Assembly: GCA_003996215.1 (NCBI GenBank)
Contig: QJPP01001763.1
Span: 62,001-126,000, forward strand
DNA: 64,000 nucleotides
Reading direction: 5' to 3'
DNA from: Jaltomata sinuosa
Taxonomy: Eukaryota; Streptophyta; Magnoliopsida; Solanales; Solanaceae
A program made the translations under genes and the position numbers. A model generated the notes under the pieces. That model was not told the DNA's origin. It searched no databases and saw only the letters and a list, made by a program, of their open reading frames with translations. Each line of letters begins with the position of its first letter. Positions within the stretch are counted from its first letter, which is position 1. Shown here in pieces: positions 36,709-48,094 of the stretch.

Positions 36709-36974
36709 TTTTTTTTTCGAACGAAAAATGCAGATTCAGATACTCAGACTGAATTTTTTGATGTCTTCGAGGAAATGGAGATGTGGAAGTTTTTTAATAG
36801 TAAGTTATGAATAAGTCTCTTACAAACGCTTTTTAATCAAAAATTCTGGATCGAAACCTTCCTAAAAATATGCAAAAAAAAGTTTAAATTTGTTAACTGA
36901 CATTTTCCTCGTGACTAATCACAAAATTTTTATTTTTCATTCCTTAAATTGCTCTTTTTATTGGTCCTTTAATT

Positions 36975-37130
36975 TGCATCGGTTCAGTACCCGCATTGAA
37001 GCCCGACTATCGAATTTGCACTGTGTAAGGCCTATTCGGGGGAATCGCTCTCTACCAAGAACTCGAACTCGAGACATTTGATTAAAGGAGGAGCAGTCCG
37101 ATCTACTGCACCACGTCCTTTGGTGTTAAA
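36975..37130 (-). mobile_element. tRNA-derived SINE, well preserved
   Basis: Minus strand: head 'caccaaaggacgtggtgcag' (box-A-like), 'tctcgagttcgagttcttgg' (box-B-like), then 'cgattcccccgaataggcc', 'attcgatagtcgggcttcaa' and 'tgcgggtactgaacc'. This is the clearest head-to-tail example of the family that is tandemised in the WAV3-like intron. Confidence 0.7.
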
Positions 37131-37349
37131 TTTACTCTTAAATTGAGAGGATTTAATTATATTTTTTTAAAGAAACAGAAAATAATAAGAAAAAAAACTG
37201 TTGAAACTTGTAACCGTAATTTACGCCACATTTGCAAAGGCCAAAAATGCATGCAATTTTTTTTTCCTGTTATGCACTTGGAAACTTGTTTGGATTCTTC
37301 TTCTTCCTTGTCCTACTTCTTCTTAATTTTATGTGTTCGTGATGAATGG

Positions 37350-37690
37350 AATGTCCCGCATCGATGAATGAATGGAATTCTGGGCTCTTTATATATATAC
37401 TTTTATTTGAGTTAGTTATTTTTGGAGTGCGAGTTAAATCAAAAGCCTGATTTGACATGGTATTAGAGCCGGATTTGATATGGGCCCCTAGGAAACCAGA
37501 CAGTTGCGGGGTTGGAAATACCTCCGGTCCATAAATGTGCACGCACCGGACTGAACAATGGAGTTCTGGATAAAAGAATGTCCAAATCCTGGTGTGAGAG
37601 GATGATAAATGAAATGTCCCATATCAATGAATGGATGGAATTCGGGGCTCCTTACATAAGGCTTGAGCAATTTTTCTTCCTTTGATAAGA
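37350..37690 (+). mobile_element. TRIM-like terminal-repeat retrotransposon
   Basis: Two direct repeats with 'aaatgtccc(a/g)catc(g/a)atgaatg', 'atggaattc(t/g)ggggctc' lie at about 37350-37440 and 37605-37665. Between them is 'catggtattagagccgg', which fits a primer-binding site for initiator tRNA-Met placed directly after a left LTR. The whole element is under 400 bp and has no coding capacity. Confidence 0.55.
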
Positions 37691-38519
37691 CTAATTTGAC
37701 AATTAGTGATTTTAGGATGGTGACCTAAAGTGCTAATAACAGAGTTTCGAAATTTATCGATATTTAGCTATTTTAATTTGTAAATCTATTGTTCATTATT
37801 TGTCTTCTTCATTGCCCAGGCATCTGAAAAGCGAATCAAGAATTTGAAGTTTATGAATCCTTACAGTGATATCAAATTAGTTCTAGACTAGGAACTCGTT
37901 TATAGTCAAAATATTTATAGATATTTAATTAGCTTTTATATACTTATTCGGGTAAAAGTTATTGAATTTACGTAAATCCAGAGTCGACCCTGATCTAGAT
38001 CTGGCTAAGACTTAAAAATGGATGGAAATTTTTAATGAAGGGACAGATTCAGGATTTAAACTATAGGTGTAATGAAGGGACCCTCTTATGCTTAGTTAGC
38101 TTTTTGTATGGGGGTTCAATAAAGAAGTTTTCTTTTTTAATTTGAGATTATTGAGAATTCATAAACTTCAAATTCTAGATTTGCCTCTGAAAATCACTTC
38201 TACTAAAAAAAAGAACATTTTGTATTGTGTTGTATTGTATCTTACTGTATTGTTTAGATAATATAATGTTTGAATAGATTGCATCATTTTCTATCATTAC
38301 ATAATGTCACAAATTTACATTTTGAAAGATAAATCTATAAGAAAAGTAGGGTACGAGGTATACTTACTATAAAAGGGTAGGGTTATTAGATAATATTAAT
38401 AAGTAAATACAAAATGAGAAAAAAATGTAACGACGCTATTAGATAATAAGTAAATACAAAATGAGAAAAAAAGGTAACGACGCAATAACACAAATTCAGT
38501 CATTACATAAGATAAGACT

Positions 38520-39390
38520 TTTCGTCGTTACGTTACAATAATTCAATGATATGATACAATAAAATTTAAGTAACAATCAAAACATACAAACATTATATTT
38601 AAACTAACAACACAAAATACAATAGGTAACAACCATATATCCAAACAGGTTGTATAAGTAACAACCAAACCAAACATTATTTTTAAACTAACAACACAAT
38701 ACGATACAATGTAATACAATAGGTAACAACCATCCAAACAAGTTGTAAATAACAATCAAAACAAACATTATGTTTAAACTAATAACACAATACGGTACGA
38801 TACAATAGGTAATAACTATCCAAACAAGTTGTATAAGTAACAATCAAAACAAACATTATTTTTAAACTAACAACCCAATACGATACAATACAATAGGTAA
38901 CGACCATCCAAACATACGATTCAATAAACAGTTGTAACAATCAAAATAACCATTATATTTAAACTAACACCACAATACGATACGATACAATACAATAGGT
39001 AACAACCATCTAAACAAGTTGTAAAAGTAACAATCAAAATAACCATTATATTTAAACTAACACCACAATACGATATGATACAATACAATAGGTAACGACC
39101 ATCCAAACAAGTTGTATAAGTAACAACGAAAACGAACATTATTTTTAAACTAACAACACAATACTATACGATACAGTACAATAGGTAACAACCATCCAAA
39201 CAAGCTGTATAAGTAACAATCAAAACAAACACTATATTTAAACTAACAATACAATACAATAGGTAACAATCATATCTAGACAAGCTGTATAAGTAAAAAA
39301 CTAAAAATCAAAACAAACATTATATTTAAACTAACATCACAATATGATACAATAGGTAACAGCCATCCAAACAAGTTGTTGAAACATAAC
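38520..39390. repeat. ~90-bp tandem array (MITE-derived satellite)
   Basis: Nine units are anchored by 'ataggtaac' near 38622, 38718, 38805, 38893, 38994, 39088, 39181, 39259 and 39352 (spacing 78-101 bp). Units contain 'accatccaaacaagttgta', 'agtaacaatcaaaacaaac' and 'tttaaactaacaacacaata'. The single-copy 'tttggatggttgttac' MITE end is common in Solanaceae (recalled). The frames of about 70 aa on the minus strand repeat in phase with the satellite and are not genes. Confidence 0.8.
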
Positions 39391-39755
39391 AAAACAAAAA
39401 ACCAGCACATAACAAGCACTAAGTTGTACCCCATCTCTTGCTCTTGTTGGATTTCTTGGAAAATTTTCAGAGGGAAGAAACTCCTTATGTGATTCAATCA
39501 GCTGCAGTTTTGTACTTGCTGGAAATCCCTTTGTAGTAAACCAGACTTTCTCTAGATCTTCATATGGACTTCAACAATCTTTCCAAATCAAATCTAGAAA
39601 GGGCTCAAATAACGACCGCTCTGTAAAATGAAATAACGAAACTCATTACAAGTGTACGTCGTCACATTCACAGACCTTACCCCTGTCTCATGGAGCTAGA
39701 GAGGCTGTTTCTAAAGGAAACTTATCTCAAGTGTAGCAAATCACAGTAATGAAAA

Positions 39756-40099
39756 GGGAAAAGGGAAAAAGGGTCAAAAGTACCCCTCTGCTTTCATTTA
39801 TTAGCTAAGTTTGCCCCTGGTTATACTATGTGGCCAAATATACCCTTGCCGTTACCAAAGTATGCAAAACTACCCCTCATTTGGATGGAATTCTCCAAAT
39901 CAACTAAAATAACCCGATTTCACTTAAATTACCCAAATTTCTCTTTTCACCAATTTTAGTTGATTTGGAGAATTCCATCCAAATAAGGGGTAGTTTTGCA
40001 TACTTTGGTAACGGCAAGGATATATTTGGCCCCATAGTATAACCAGGGACAAACTCAGCTTATAGACAAAAGTAGAGGGATATTTTTGACTCTTTGCCC
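39756..40099. mobile_element. Mutator-like MITE with 9-bp target duplication
   Basis: The arms are inverted over more than 100 bp: 'aagtatgcaaaactacccct', 'ttggatggaattctccaaat' on the left and their complements on the right. The flanks are TAATGAAAA at 39747-39755 and at 40100-40108, a 9-bp duplication as made by Mutator-like transposases. There is no coding capacity. It lies at the 3' edge of the first NLR gene. Confidence 0.8.
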
Positions 40100-42900
40100 T
40101 AATGAAAAAGAAAAACGACAGTGAAGAAAACATGACAACTAATAGGAAAACAGTGCGGAGCATTCAGCAAAAGGTACAGTAACATCAGCATAATACATCT
40201 AACTTCAACCAAACTATACAATTCAACAAGCATGGCTTTTTTCCCTGTTTGCAACACATATAGTGGTAATTTCAAACAATTTAACGGGTTCACAGATATA
40301 TATTTACCTGTATTGAAGGCAATAACTTTAAGTTTGCTCCTCCCGAAAGACTCGTGTTTTTCCTCAATCTTCTTAGCAAAAGCTACTAAGGAAGGAGTAC
40401 ATTCGTGCAACTCAATCAGCTCCAGTTCCTTGCTATCAGCAAACTCTTGAGGAATCTCTCTTAATAATTTGCAACCTCTGATAATTACGCGCTCAAGGCT
40501 TGGGAAATGATCATCAGAGCGGGTCGTGGTTCTCCAGTTGTAAAGGCCGAGGTTAGCAAGGAGCAAGACCTTCAATTTATGGAACACCATCTGCTCAGTT
40601 GCTTTCCACTCACGGCCCACGAAGGCAGTATCCTTCAGTTGGAGCACCTCAAGATTGGGCAACTTGCTGATAACCGCCATGTAGTTCCACGGTAGACAGG
40701 TGTGGCCAAGTTTCAACTTCTTGAGTTTTAGCGGAAAAGAATCTGAACTTGTAAGACTAAAATACTCATCTTTACCAACCGTAAACAGTACATCCTGAGT
40801 TACAATACTTAGTGACTCGAGCTCTTGTAAATAATTAAGATTATCTATCCATTTAGGATCCGTAGGATATTCCTCCGTCTTGCCACGAATGGCCAATTTT
40901 TTCACTCTCTTAATCCCTTCAAATATTTCCTTCGTGCAACAACAAGGACTCAAACCAGAAACACTCTGTAAGTTCCTCAGAACGTTGTTATTGCTAGTAG
41001 GTGAACATAGAGAAATGCCTGTTGCATAAAGATGCCTTAATTGAGACATTTGCCAAATCTCTTTTGGCAAAGTTGTAACTTCATGTTCAAGATAATATTG
41101 CTTTCTAACAAAAATGAGTGTTTGTAGATTCCAAAGATTGATAATTGGTAGATCCACACACCTCTCAGCTGTTGTCATAGCCAAATACCTTAAACAAACT
41201 AAGTCTTCAATAATACAATAGAGCCTTTTGGTGTAACATTCCCCCAGGTCCAATACTCTTAGTTGTTTGAAAAGAAAATCTCTCTTAAAATTAGAATCAT
41301 ATTGTAAATAAAGAGATCGTGTTTTGACACGAGAATACTGTACGTAAGAAGGATTATAAAAACTTGATTGAATCGACACCCACCTACAATCTTGTAAAAT
41401 AGTGTCGTCTGATGGAACATACAAAAGATTCTCGCTTTCAGCTTCCGTCAAGCACAAATCATGAAAAAGATCATGAATCCTACATGTCTTAATTTGCCCA
41501 TCCAAACTTCGCTTGTCAACAATAACTACACTTTTCCCTATAAGATCATGTAAAAGACGAGCCGCCACTTGCTCAAATTCATCTTCATCAACCCCCTTTA
41601 GATTTAAGAGTCCTTCTGCAACCCATAATCTAATCAACATCTTCACAGAAATCTCACTGGCTTTTGGGAATACTCCAAAATGCAAAAAACAAGCTTTCAT
41701 AAGAGAAGGAAGATCGTTGTAGCTCAAAGCAAGCACTTTTAAGCATTGTTTGTAAGCATCATTATTTACTAATGAGCTAACATTTTGAGCTACTGTAATC
41801 CACTCATCCAGTTTATTCTTGCTAGAGAGTATACCAGCAACCGCAGCAATCATTAGCGGTAATCCTTTGCAATTAATTACAACTTCCTCCCCAACCTTCT
41901 CAAATTGATGATCTGACCCTAGGTTGTAATTTTTGCCAAATGCCTTGTGGTAAAACAGATCCCGACTTTCACCTGGCGTCAGAGGACGCATCTTAAGACA
42001 ATCGTTACGAGAGCCAGCAGCATACTCAGCAACCTCCTCGTCTCGAGTAGTCAACAAAATTCGACTTTTGTTACTAGAATCTGGAAACCATTCTGTAATT
42101 CTATCCCAAGCTTCTTTGCTCCATATGTCATCCACAACAATCAAATACCTTTCTCCCTTCAACGCTTTTTGTAAACGACCAGCTAGTTCTCCAATATCCA
42201 TTGTATTAAAAGTCTCGTCTTTCATTCCAATAGCATCATGAAGAAGGACTAGAAGCAACTTTCGTAAATCATAGTCCTTAGACACAGTAATCCAACCACA
42301 AATAATAAAGGCATTCTTAATAGAGTTATGAAGTAACATAGTTTTGGCAAAAGTTGTCTTACCTATGCCCGGCATCCCCATAATAGAGACCACTTCCCGT
42401 CTATCTGATCCTGAGCGACTGCTAAGTTGTCGTGCCATGTTTTTTCTTTCTTCCTCGTATCCTTTCATGTCGTTCTCAAGAATTGAAGCATCTAATCGTG
42501 GAGAAGCTCTATTTTTAGCTTCTGGACAATTCTTGATCTTCTGCTTGATGATCAGCTCTTCCTTGACGGAATCAGTTACTTGTATAGCCAGTTGAGAGAC
42601 CTGATCAAGTTTCGCATGACAACATTGAAAGACTTGTTCATCATCCTGCTTAATAAGTTGTTTCACTAGTGATTCAACTTCATCTTCTGCATCAAGTGCA
42701 ACATCTTTGATTCTTGCTTGCAAATCCTTGGTAATAATTGGTTCGCCGTTGCCAATTAGAGACTCTTGCAGAGTGCCAAACGTATCGTAAAGTGATTTCA
42801 ATTGTTGCTTATGAACATCTTGTAGGCCACCTAATAAGTTGGACCGTAAAAGCTGCTCTATGGTTCCCAGCACTGAAGTTAGTGCAGCATAAACAGCCAT
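40099..42900 (-). CDS. CC-NB-ARC-LRR resistance protein, R1-type, 933 aa as one open frame
   Basis: Intracellular immune receptor of the Solanaceae R1 late-blight-homologue type. ATG at 42900. Residues 1-120 are a coiled-coil domain with an EDVID-like AEDEVESLV. NB-ARC: P-loop GMPGIGKTT (175-183), kinase-2 RYLIVVDDIW (251-260), RNBS-B SRILLTTRDEEV, CKGLPL (344-349), RNBS-D ACFLHFGVFP. The MHD position reads IHD (475-477). LRRs run from about 520 to 860 (LRVLDLGECY, LRYLAMTT, LKKLKLGHTCLP, LEVLQLKDTAF). The open frame ends in TAG at 40099, formed at the junction with a Mutator-like MITE. A GTAAAT donor follows AFNTG (about 40306), so the last ~70 hydrophobic residues may be intronic. No frameshift or internal stop is seen. 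Confidence 0.88.
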   Translation of the reverse strand: MAVYAALTSVLGTIEQLLRSNLLGGLQDVHKQQLKSLYDTFGTLQESLIGNGEPIITKDLQARIKDVALDAEDEVESLVKQLIKQDDEQVFQCCHAKLDQVSQLAIQVTDSVKEELIIKQKIKNCPEAKNRASPRLDASILENDMKGYEEERKNMARQLSSRSGSDRREVVSIMGMPGIGKTTFAKTMLLHNSIKNAFIICGWITVSKDYDLRKLLLVLLHDAIGMKDETFNTMDIGELAGRLQKALKGERYLIVVDDIWSKEAWDRITEWFPDSSNKSRILLTTRDEEVAEYAAGSRNDCLKMRPLTPGESRDLFYHKAFGKNYNLGSDHQFEKVGEEVVINCKGLPLMIAAVAGILSSKNKLDEWITVAQNVSSLVNNDAYKQCLKVLALSYNDLPSLMKACFLHFGVFPKASEISVKMLIRLWVAEGLLNLKGVDEDEFEQVAARLLHDLIGKSVVIVDKRSLDGQIKTCRIHDLFHDLCLTEAESENLLYVPSDDTILQDCRWVSIQSSFYNPSYVQYSRVKTRSLYLQYDSNFKRDFLFKQLRVLDLGECYTKRLYCIIEDLVCLRYLAMTTAERCVDLPIINLWNLQTLIFVRKQYYLEHEVTTLPKEIWQMSQLRHLYATGISLCSPTSNNNVLRNLQSVSGLSPCCCTKEIFEGIKRVKKLAIRGKTEEYPTDPKWIDNLNYLQELESLSIVTQDVLFTVGKDEYFSLTSSDSFPLKLKKLKLGHTCLPWNYMAVISKLPNLEVLQLKDTAFVGREWKATEQMVFHKLKVLLLANLGLYNWRTTTRSDDHFPSLERVIIRGCKLLREIPQEFADSKELELIELHECTPSLVAFAKKIEEKHESFGRSKLKVIAFNTGKYISVNPLNCLKLPLYVLQTGKKAMLVELYSLVEVRCIMLMLLYLLLNAPHCFPISCHVFFTVVFLFH

Positions 42901-43074
42901 CTCGATCTCCCTACACAGAGAAGTTTGACAAATATGAATACTGCAATTGAAATTATATCACATTTCATAAAAAAGTTGTGACAATTTAAAAATGAAGTAA
43001 GTTGTTCCATCAATAATGCATCAAGAAGATGCTGAAGTACAAAAGAGGAACACAACAAAGAAACTGTTAGCTCT

Positions 43075-43545
43075 AGTACATCAGGCCTATTGGGGGTCCC
43101 GACCCCTACGAGTGAGCAGAAAAGGGAGGAGGAAAGAGGCCCCAGTGAACCGTCATAACTAGTGAACAAGTGTAAGCTTCGCTGTCTGACAGGCCCCGAA
43201 ACGAAGGACGGGAACGAGCGGAATCAATGTGTTCTAATTTTTGGCCTTGCACCGACCATCCAATGGACCATGGACTAATCGGTCATTGCCTGAAAGGACT
43301 ATGTCCAGGGGACCGCCCCCGCCACAAGGTACATCTCGCGCCTATGGGCCGCTATAACTATCCAAGAAGACACTCGAAACTGAAAGGATAAACAAACCCA
43401 CCAGGTGGACTGCCGAGCTACAAGTCCTACGACGTCTTTTCGATTGATGAACAAGAAGGAAAATGGAAAACAAGTTGCCCCTGGAAACCGCTTTCTTAAG
43501 TATGATGTACCGGGGGACAATGTAGGAGGACGCTCGTGTATATGA
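43075..43545. other. organelle-like (mitochondrial-type) DNA block
   Basis: About 470 bp with near-balanced base composition, low in A/T runs, unlike the DNA on both sides. Blocks such as 'gggggtcccgacccctac', 'ggaccgcccccgccacaagg' and 'tgccgagctacaagtcctac' read like plant mitochondrial intergenic DNA. No mitochondrial gene was recognised. It starts about 175 bp upstream of the NLR start codon. A short GC-rich piece at 43.61-43.66 kb may belong to it. Confidence 0.4.
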
Positions 43546-44285
43546 TTTTTTTTTGTAATTCTAACATCAGAGAGCTAAAAAAACCGCGATAAAATAAAAA
43601 ATCGTGACAACTTTAAGGGGCCCCATTGAGAAGAGCTCATGGGCCGGCAACATAGCTATCGAACTTCAAGTCAAAACTAGAGTTAATCAAGGATTTAGGC
43701 CTCATTTGTTTTCACTGAAATTCGCAAGGCATAAGTTCATTTTCAGAACATTATGCCTTTAAGAGTTCATAAACCACAAGTTATGCCTCACCCGGCATAA
43801 CTCAGTTCCTACAGAACTTAATCTTAAGGGCATAAATTATTCCTATAGATCTTTTGCCGGACAAGGCAAAAATTTTCTAAACTTTTGTTTGCGAAATTAG
43901 GTCATAGTAAAGAGTACTTTGAACTACAATTTTTTATTAAATGAGAAGGAGGAGCAAAAATTAAAGACCATCAATCTGAAGAGCAAAAATTAAAGATCAC
44001 CCCGAAATAAAAACAATCCATACAAATCTACAAGAACTACATATGTAATGCAAAGTTATTTGTTATACTGCAACTCTGCAGGTAGAAGAGGCAAAATTAG
44101 TTTATGAAATTAAAATTTCTTCAATCTGTTTATGTTTGGACTGGTTAGTAATTCGTCCATTTATTAGCTCAATCTATATCAACGCAGCAAAATTTAGGCT
44201 GATATTTGGTCCAAATGGATCAATCTTGTATTTTTCTTATTTGATATGTAACCATAATAAAGAAAAATAATAATTTTATTATATA

Positions 44286-44789
44286 CTCCCTCCGTCCATC
44301 TTTACTTGTCCATTTTTAAATGTCCACTATACTAAAAATAGATGTCCAACAATACTTGTCCAATTTATGAAATCAAGAGATAATTTTACACTTAGTTCCT
44401 AATTTACCCCTATTATTAATTATAGTCATTTTCTTATTACATTTTTCAAGACATTGTATTTATTACTCCCTCCGTTCCTTTTTAGTTGTCATGATAAGAC
44501 TTTGCACAACCATTAAGAAGAATTAATTAAAAGTGCAATTTGACTCATATACCCCTTATTGATCTTTGTCTATTTATGTGTTTCTTAATTCTAGAATAAT
44601 TAATGCTAAGGGCAAAGTTGAAAAAATATAATTAATTCTCTCTTGATCTTTTAAATTGACAAGTATTTTGGAACAACTGGAACGGAGGGAGTATATTCAA
44701 AGGGTGATATGGTAAAACACCCTTCTATTTATAGTTTTTTAAGAAGTGTGCAAAATCAATAGTGGACAAGTACTGTTGGACGGAGAGAG
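44286..44789. mobile_element. Stowaway MITE containing a second Stowaway
   Basis: The outer element runs from 'ctccctccgtccatcttt' to 'actgttggacggagagag' with TA on both sides. An inner element (44466-44691) runs from 'ctccctccgttccttttt' to 'ggaacaactggaacggaggg', also with TA duplication. The outer halves on either side of the inner copy (about 180 and 98 bp) still match a typical Stowaway arm, so the inner one inserted later. Confidence 0.85.
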
Positions 44790-45044
44790 TAATTAAAACT
44801 TTTTAAAAAAACAAATAAAATAATTAATAAAACCTGATAAAAATTGAACGGGTTGGTTTGATCCGCTTTTTAGTCAATTTTAGTCTAAATAACTTTTAAA
44901 CAGATTAATAACTCGTATATTTATTAACTCAACTCATTTCAAACCGCCCAAAACATAGCTTGGAAGAACTTACAGGAATTAGCCAACCTTCTTAATGGTG
45001 GATGTTTCTTCTTCTTTCCTTCTGTTGCACTTAAAATGAAAGAC

Positions 45045-45345
45045 AACTATAATATGCATTTTACTAATCTAATGCCAACTTGTAGCATTAATTAAGTTTC
45101 AACAACTACAATATGCATTTTACTAATATAATGCCAACTTGTAGCATTAATTTAAGTCTCAACAACTACAATATGCACTTTACTAATATAATGCCAACTT
45201 GTAGCATTAATTTAAGTCTCAACAACTACAATATGCACTTTACTAATATAATGCCAACTTGTAGCATTAATTAAGTCTCAACAATTACAATATGCATTTT
45301 ACTATTCTAATGCCAATTTGTTGCATTAATTAAGTCTCAACAATT
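45045..45345. repeat. 59-60-bp tandem array (first locus)
   Basis: Five units are anchored by 'ccaacttgtagcattaatt' at 45075, 45134, 45194, 45254 and 45312. Each also has 'tctcaacaactacaatatgc' and 'ttttactaatctaatg'. The same monomer forms the array at 48.1-48.6 kb. To the right (45.35-45.52 kb) is a decayed segment with 'gcggtttacatctccc' and 'gattcgtgagctattg', which resembles the 3' part of an RTE/SINE tail. Confidence 0.85.
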
Positions 45346-45576
45346 ACAAGTGCGGTTTACATCTCCCGAGGCCATGAGCTCGTCGCATAGAGCTTGCCTA
45401 GTGTGATTTACATCTTTTGTGTGATTCGTGAGCTATTGTATAACGAGCAGGATACCACAAAGTGCTCACCAGAAGAGCAGAGGTTGTGACAGAGGTCGTG
45501 GATTTCTGTGGAGGTTTAAAAAACAAAAAACAAATATTGACCCTTACAATTCCTCAAACATGTAACTCATAGCGTA

Positions 45577-45798
45577 GGGGTCGTTCGGTGTCAGGGATAA
45601 AAATAAATAATCCTGGAATAAAAAAATAGTCCAGGGATAAAATTTTGATGTCTTGTCTGGTTGTCAAATTTGGGATAACTTATCCTATCATTTATACCAT
45701 AGTGCTGGGATAAGTTTTCCTATGAGAAAACTTATCCCAGGATAGTTAATCTCGGGATAATTAATTCTAGGATAACTTGTTCCCAACCAAACGACCCC
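45577..45798. mobile_element. MITE (family B), well preserved
   Basis: The ends 'ggggtcgttcggtg' and 'caaccaaacgacccc' are inverted copies. Inside are many 'gggataa / ttatccc' palindromic pieces. Length is 222 bp. A clear target duplication could not be fixed (gta/tta on the two sides). Confidence 0.75.
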
Positions 45799-45834
45799 TT
45801 ATAGTTAAGTCAATATTTACTACCCTATTTAGTA

Positions 45835-46073
45835 CTCCATCTGTCCTAATTTATATGACTCACTTTCTATTTTAGTCAGTTCCAAAAAGAATGACACATT
45901 TCTATATTTAGTAACAATTTAACTTTAAAATGTCTATTTTACCCTTAATAAAATTATTTATAGCCACACAAATATCTATCACTTATTTTTTACCACAAAT
46001 TTTAAAAGTCTTCCTTTCTTTCTTAAACTCCATGCCAAGTCAAAATAACTCATATAAATTAGAACGAAGAGAG
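45835..46073. mobile_element. Stowaway-like MITE
   Basis: It begins 'ctccatctgtcctaattt' and ends 'aaattagaacgaagagag' with TA on both sides. It contains 'tgccaagtcaaaataactca', usual in this group. From 46.08 to 46.29 kb nothing further is seen. Confidence 0.75.
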
Positions 46074-46299
46074 TATATATATCATTGTTATATATATTAT
46101 ATTTAATCCTCACTTCAAAGGCATCTTACAATTTAAAGCTAAGGCACAATATATCATTACAAAGCAGTACATAACTTTGGTGACATATTGACAAAACCTG
46201 AAGGTTTTAAATACATTGCAAAGCAGTAATAAGAAAAACTGCTAATCTATCAAAACAAGACTTTATATCAGGTAAAGCTTTAGAAATCTCCAATTATTG

Positions 46300-47365
46300 T
46301 TTTGGCTGTTTGGCCAAACTTCTAAAATCATCTTATTTTAAAGTGTTTTTTAAAAAAAAAATACTTTTGGTGAAAAGCAGTTTGTGTTTGATCAAAGAAT
46401 TGAAAAAACACTTTTGAGCAGCAATTAATGTTTATAGTCAAACTTTTTGAAAAGTGCTTCTACGTGTATTTTTCTCAAAAATGCTTTTCAAAAAAGTGTT
46501 TTTTGAGGAAACATTACTTTTTTTAGCTTCTGAAAAACAACTTCCGTTACCCCCTAAAAATACTATTTTCTTCCAAAAACTTGATCAGACACCTTACGTT
46601 TTTAAAATAAGTACTTTTGAGAAAAAAAATATGCTTGGTTTAACAGGCTATTAGTATGATAAGAATGTGAAAAGTTATTCAGAAACAAAATACTAGTGTT
46701 TTGTATGACATGTTTGGAATCCTTTTCTTTATTCATAACCTTTTATCTTTTCATAACTTTTGGCCTAGAATATTAATACTTTGATGTAATCTTATTTTCT
46801 CTGATATTCTTTTTGAGTAATTCAAAGATATGTTATTTTTCTGATAATATTTCTTCTATTAAATGATCTTATTTGGTAGATGTAATAATTTTATTTACCC
46901 TATTTTAGTTTTTGATGATTCATTTAAAATGTTATTTTTGGATTTATGATTTTCAATTGAACTTTTTCTCTTCTTGTTTCATTCTGTTTTAGGACCTGGA
47001 AGTGGAAGTTTCTATTTTGATCTCTATAGTCTGTTAGGCCAGACTTATTTTTTTCCGAAAAGTATTTATTTTTTCTAAAAAGTGCTTAAATTTAATATAT
47101 TGGATGTTTGACTAAGCTTTTGAAAGAAAATAAATATTTTTGGGAGTAGCAAAAACAGTTTTTTAGAAGCTAAATTTTTTTTTTCTTCCCAAAAGCACTT
47201 TTAAAAAATTTGGACAAACATTAATTGCTGCTCAAAAGTGTTTTTAAAATTTATTGGTCAAATATAGATTGTTTCTCCCCCAAAGTACTTTTTTGAAAAG
47301 TATTTTCGAAAAAAGCACTTTTCAAAATAAATTAATTTTAGAAGTTTGGTCAAACTACTGATGGA
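46300..47365. mobile_element. pair of 'gccaaacttctaaaa' MITEs in inverted orientation
   Basis: The left copy (about 46305-46660) starts 'tttggccaaacttctaaaat'. The right copy (about 47030-47365) ends 'ttttagaagtttggtcaaac'. Both contain 'agcagcaattaatg'/'cattaattgctgctc' and 'aaaagtgcttt' blocks in opposite order. The DNA between them and up to 48.05 kb is AT-rich with no gene supported. Confidence 0.55.
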
Positions 47366-48094
47366 TAGGAATTTTCTTAAAGTGAAAGCAAATTTATCAA
47401 GGTATTATAATTTCTAAGAGTATCAAATATCTTCTTGAATATATTGTAATTATTGTTTGAGAGTTTTATGTATCTTAAAATGCTTTGCTTTTGGCTGTAC
47501 TATTTGGATGATGATAAATTTTATTCTCTAGATTGAGTTTTCGTCCAGAGATCAATATTGTAATAAAAACTATTTGATTTTTAATTAATGTACATTATAT
47601 CTTTTTAGTAAAGGTTATTCACAAGCTTAACCTCTCCCATCATTTCAATTTTCTTATTTTATGAATAATAAAGAAACTTCATAACTAGATTTAGATTTTG
47701 TAATTATTACAATTTCTAAAAAAGTATCAATTAGTAAATTAAAGTTTTAAACTAGAAGTTCTGTCCTAAAATTAAAGGGTGTGTCCCTTTTTGTATTTCA
47801 ATGACAAGTAAAAATAGAAATTCAATTAAAAAATAAGTAACAAGTAATTTTGAACGGAGAAAATAGTAATCAACTTTTAGTATTCCTAGGCCCTAGCAAC
47901 TCAAGAATTTGTGTTGCAGTTGACTTTTACCTTTAGGGAATAACAAAAACAACTCCAATTAATGTAAAAAAAAACATTTAGTTTTGTTTTAAAAGAGAAA
48001 GGTTATGATAGTTTTTTTACAATTGTGGTTAAATTTGAGCCAAATTTTTGTAATTATTTAGCAGCACTCTATTAGAGAAAATATTGAAACATTA

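Noticed and set aside
36355..36810. 151-aa plus-strand frame opposite the 36-kb gene
   Set aside because: It is the antisense shadow of the 208-aa gene: a run of CTCT/TGCACC repeats gives a low-complexity Cys/Thr stretch and no domain.
38543..39497. series of ~70-aa minus-strand frames rich in Cys, Tyr and Val
   Set aside because: They repeat in step with the ~90-bp satellite and are translations of the repeat.
43299..43520. 73-aa minus-strand frame in the organelle-like block
   Set aside because: No recognised mitochondrial or nuclear gene; it probably stays open by base composition.
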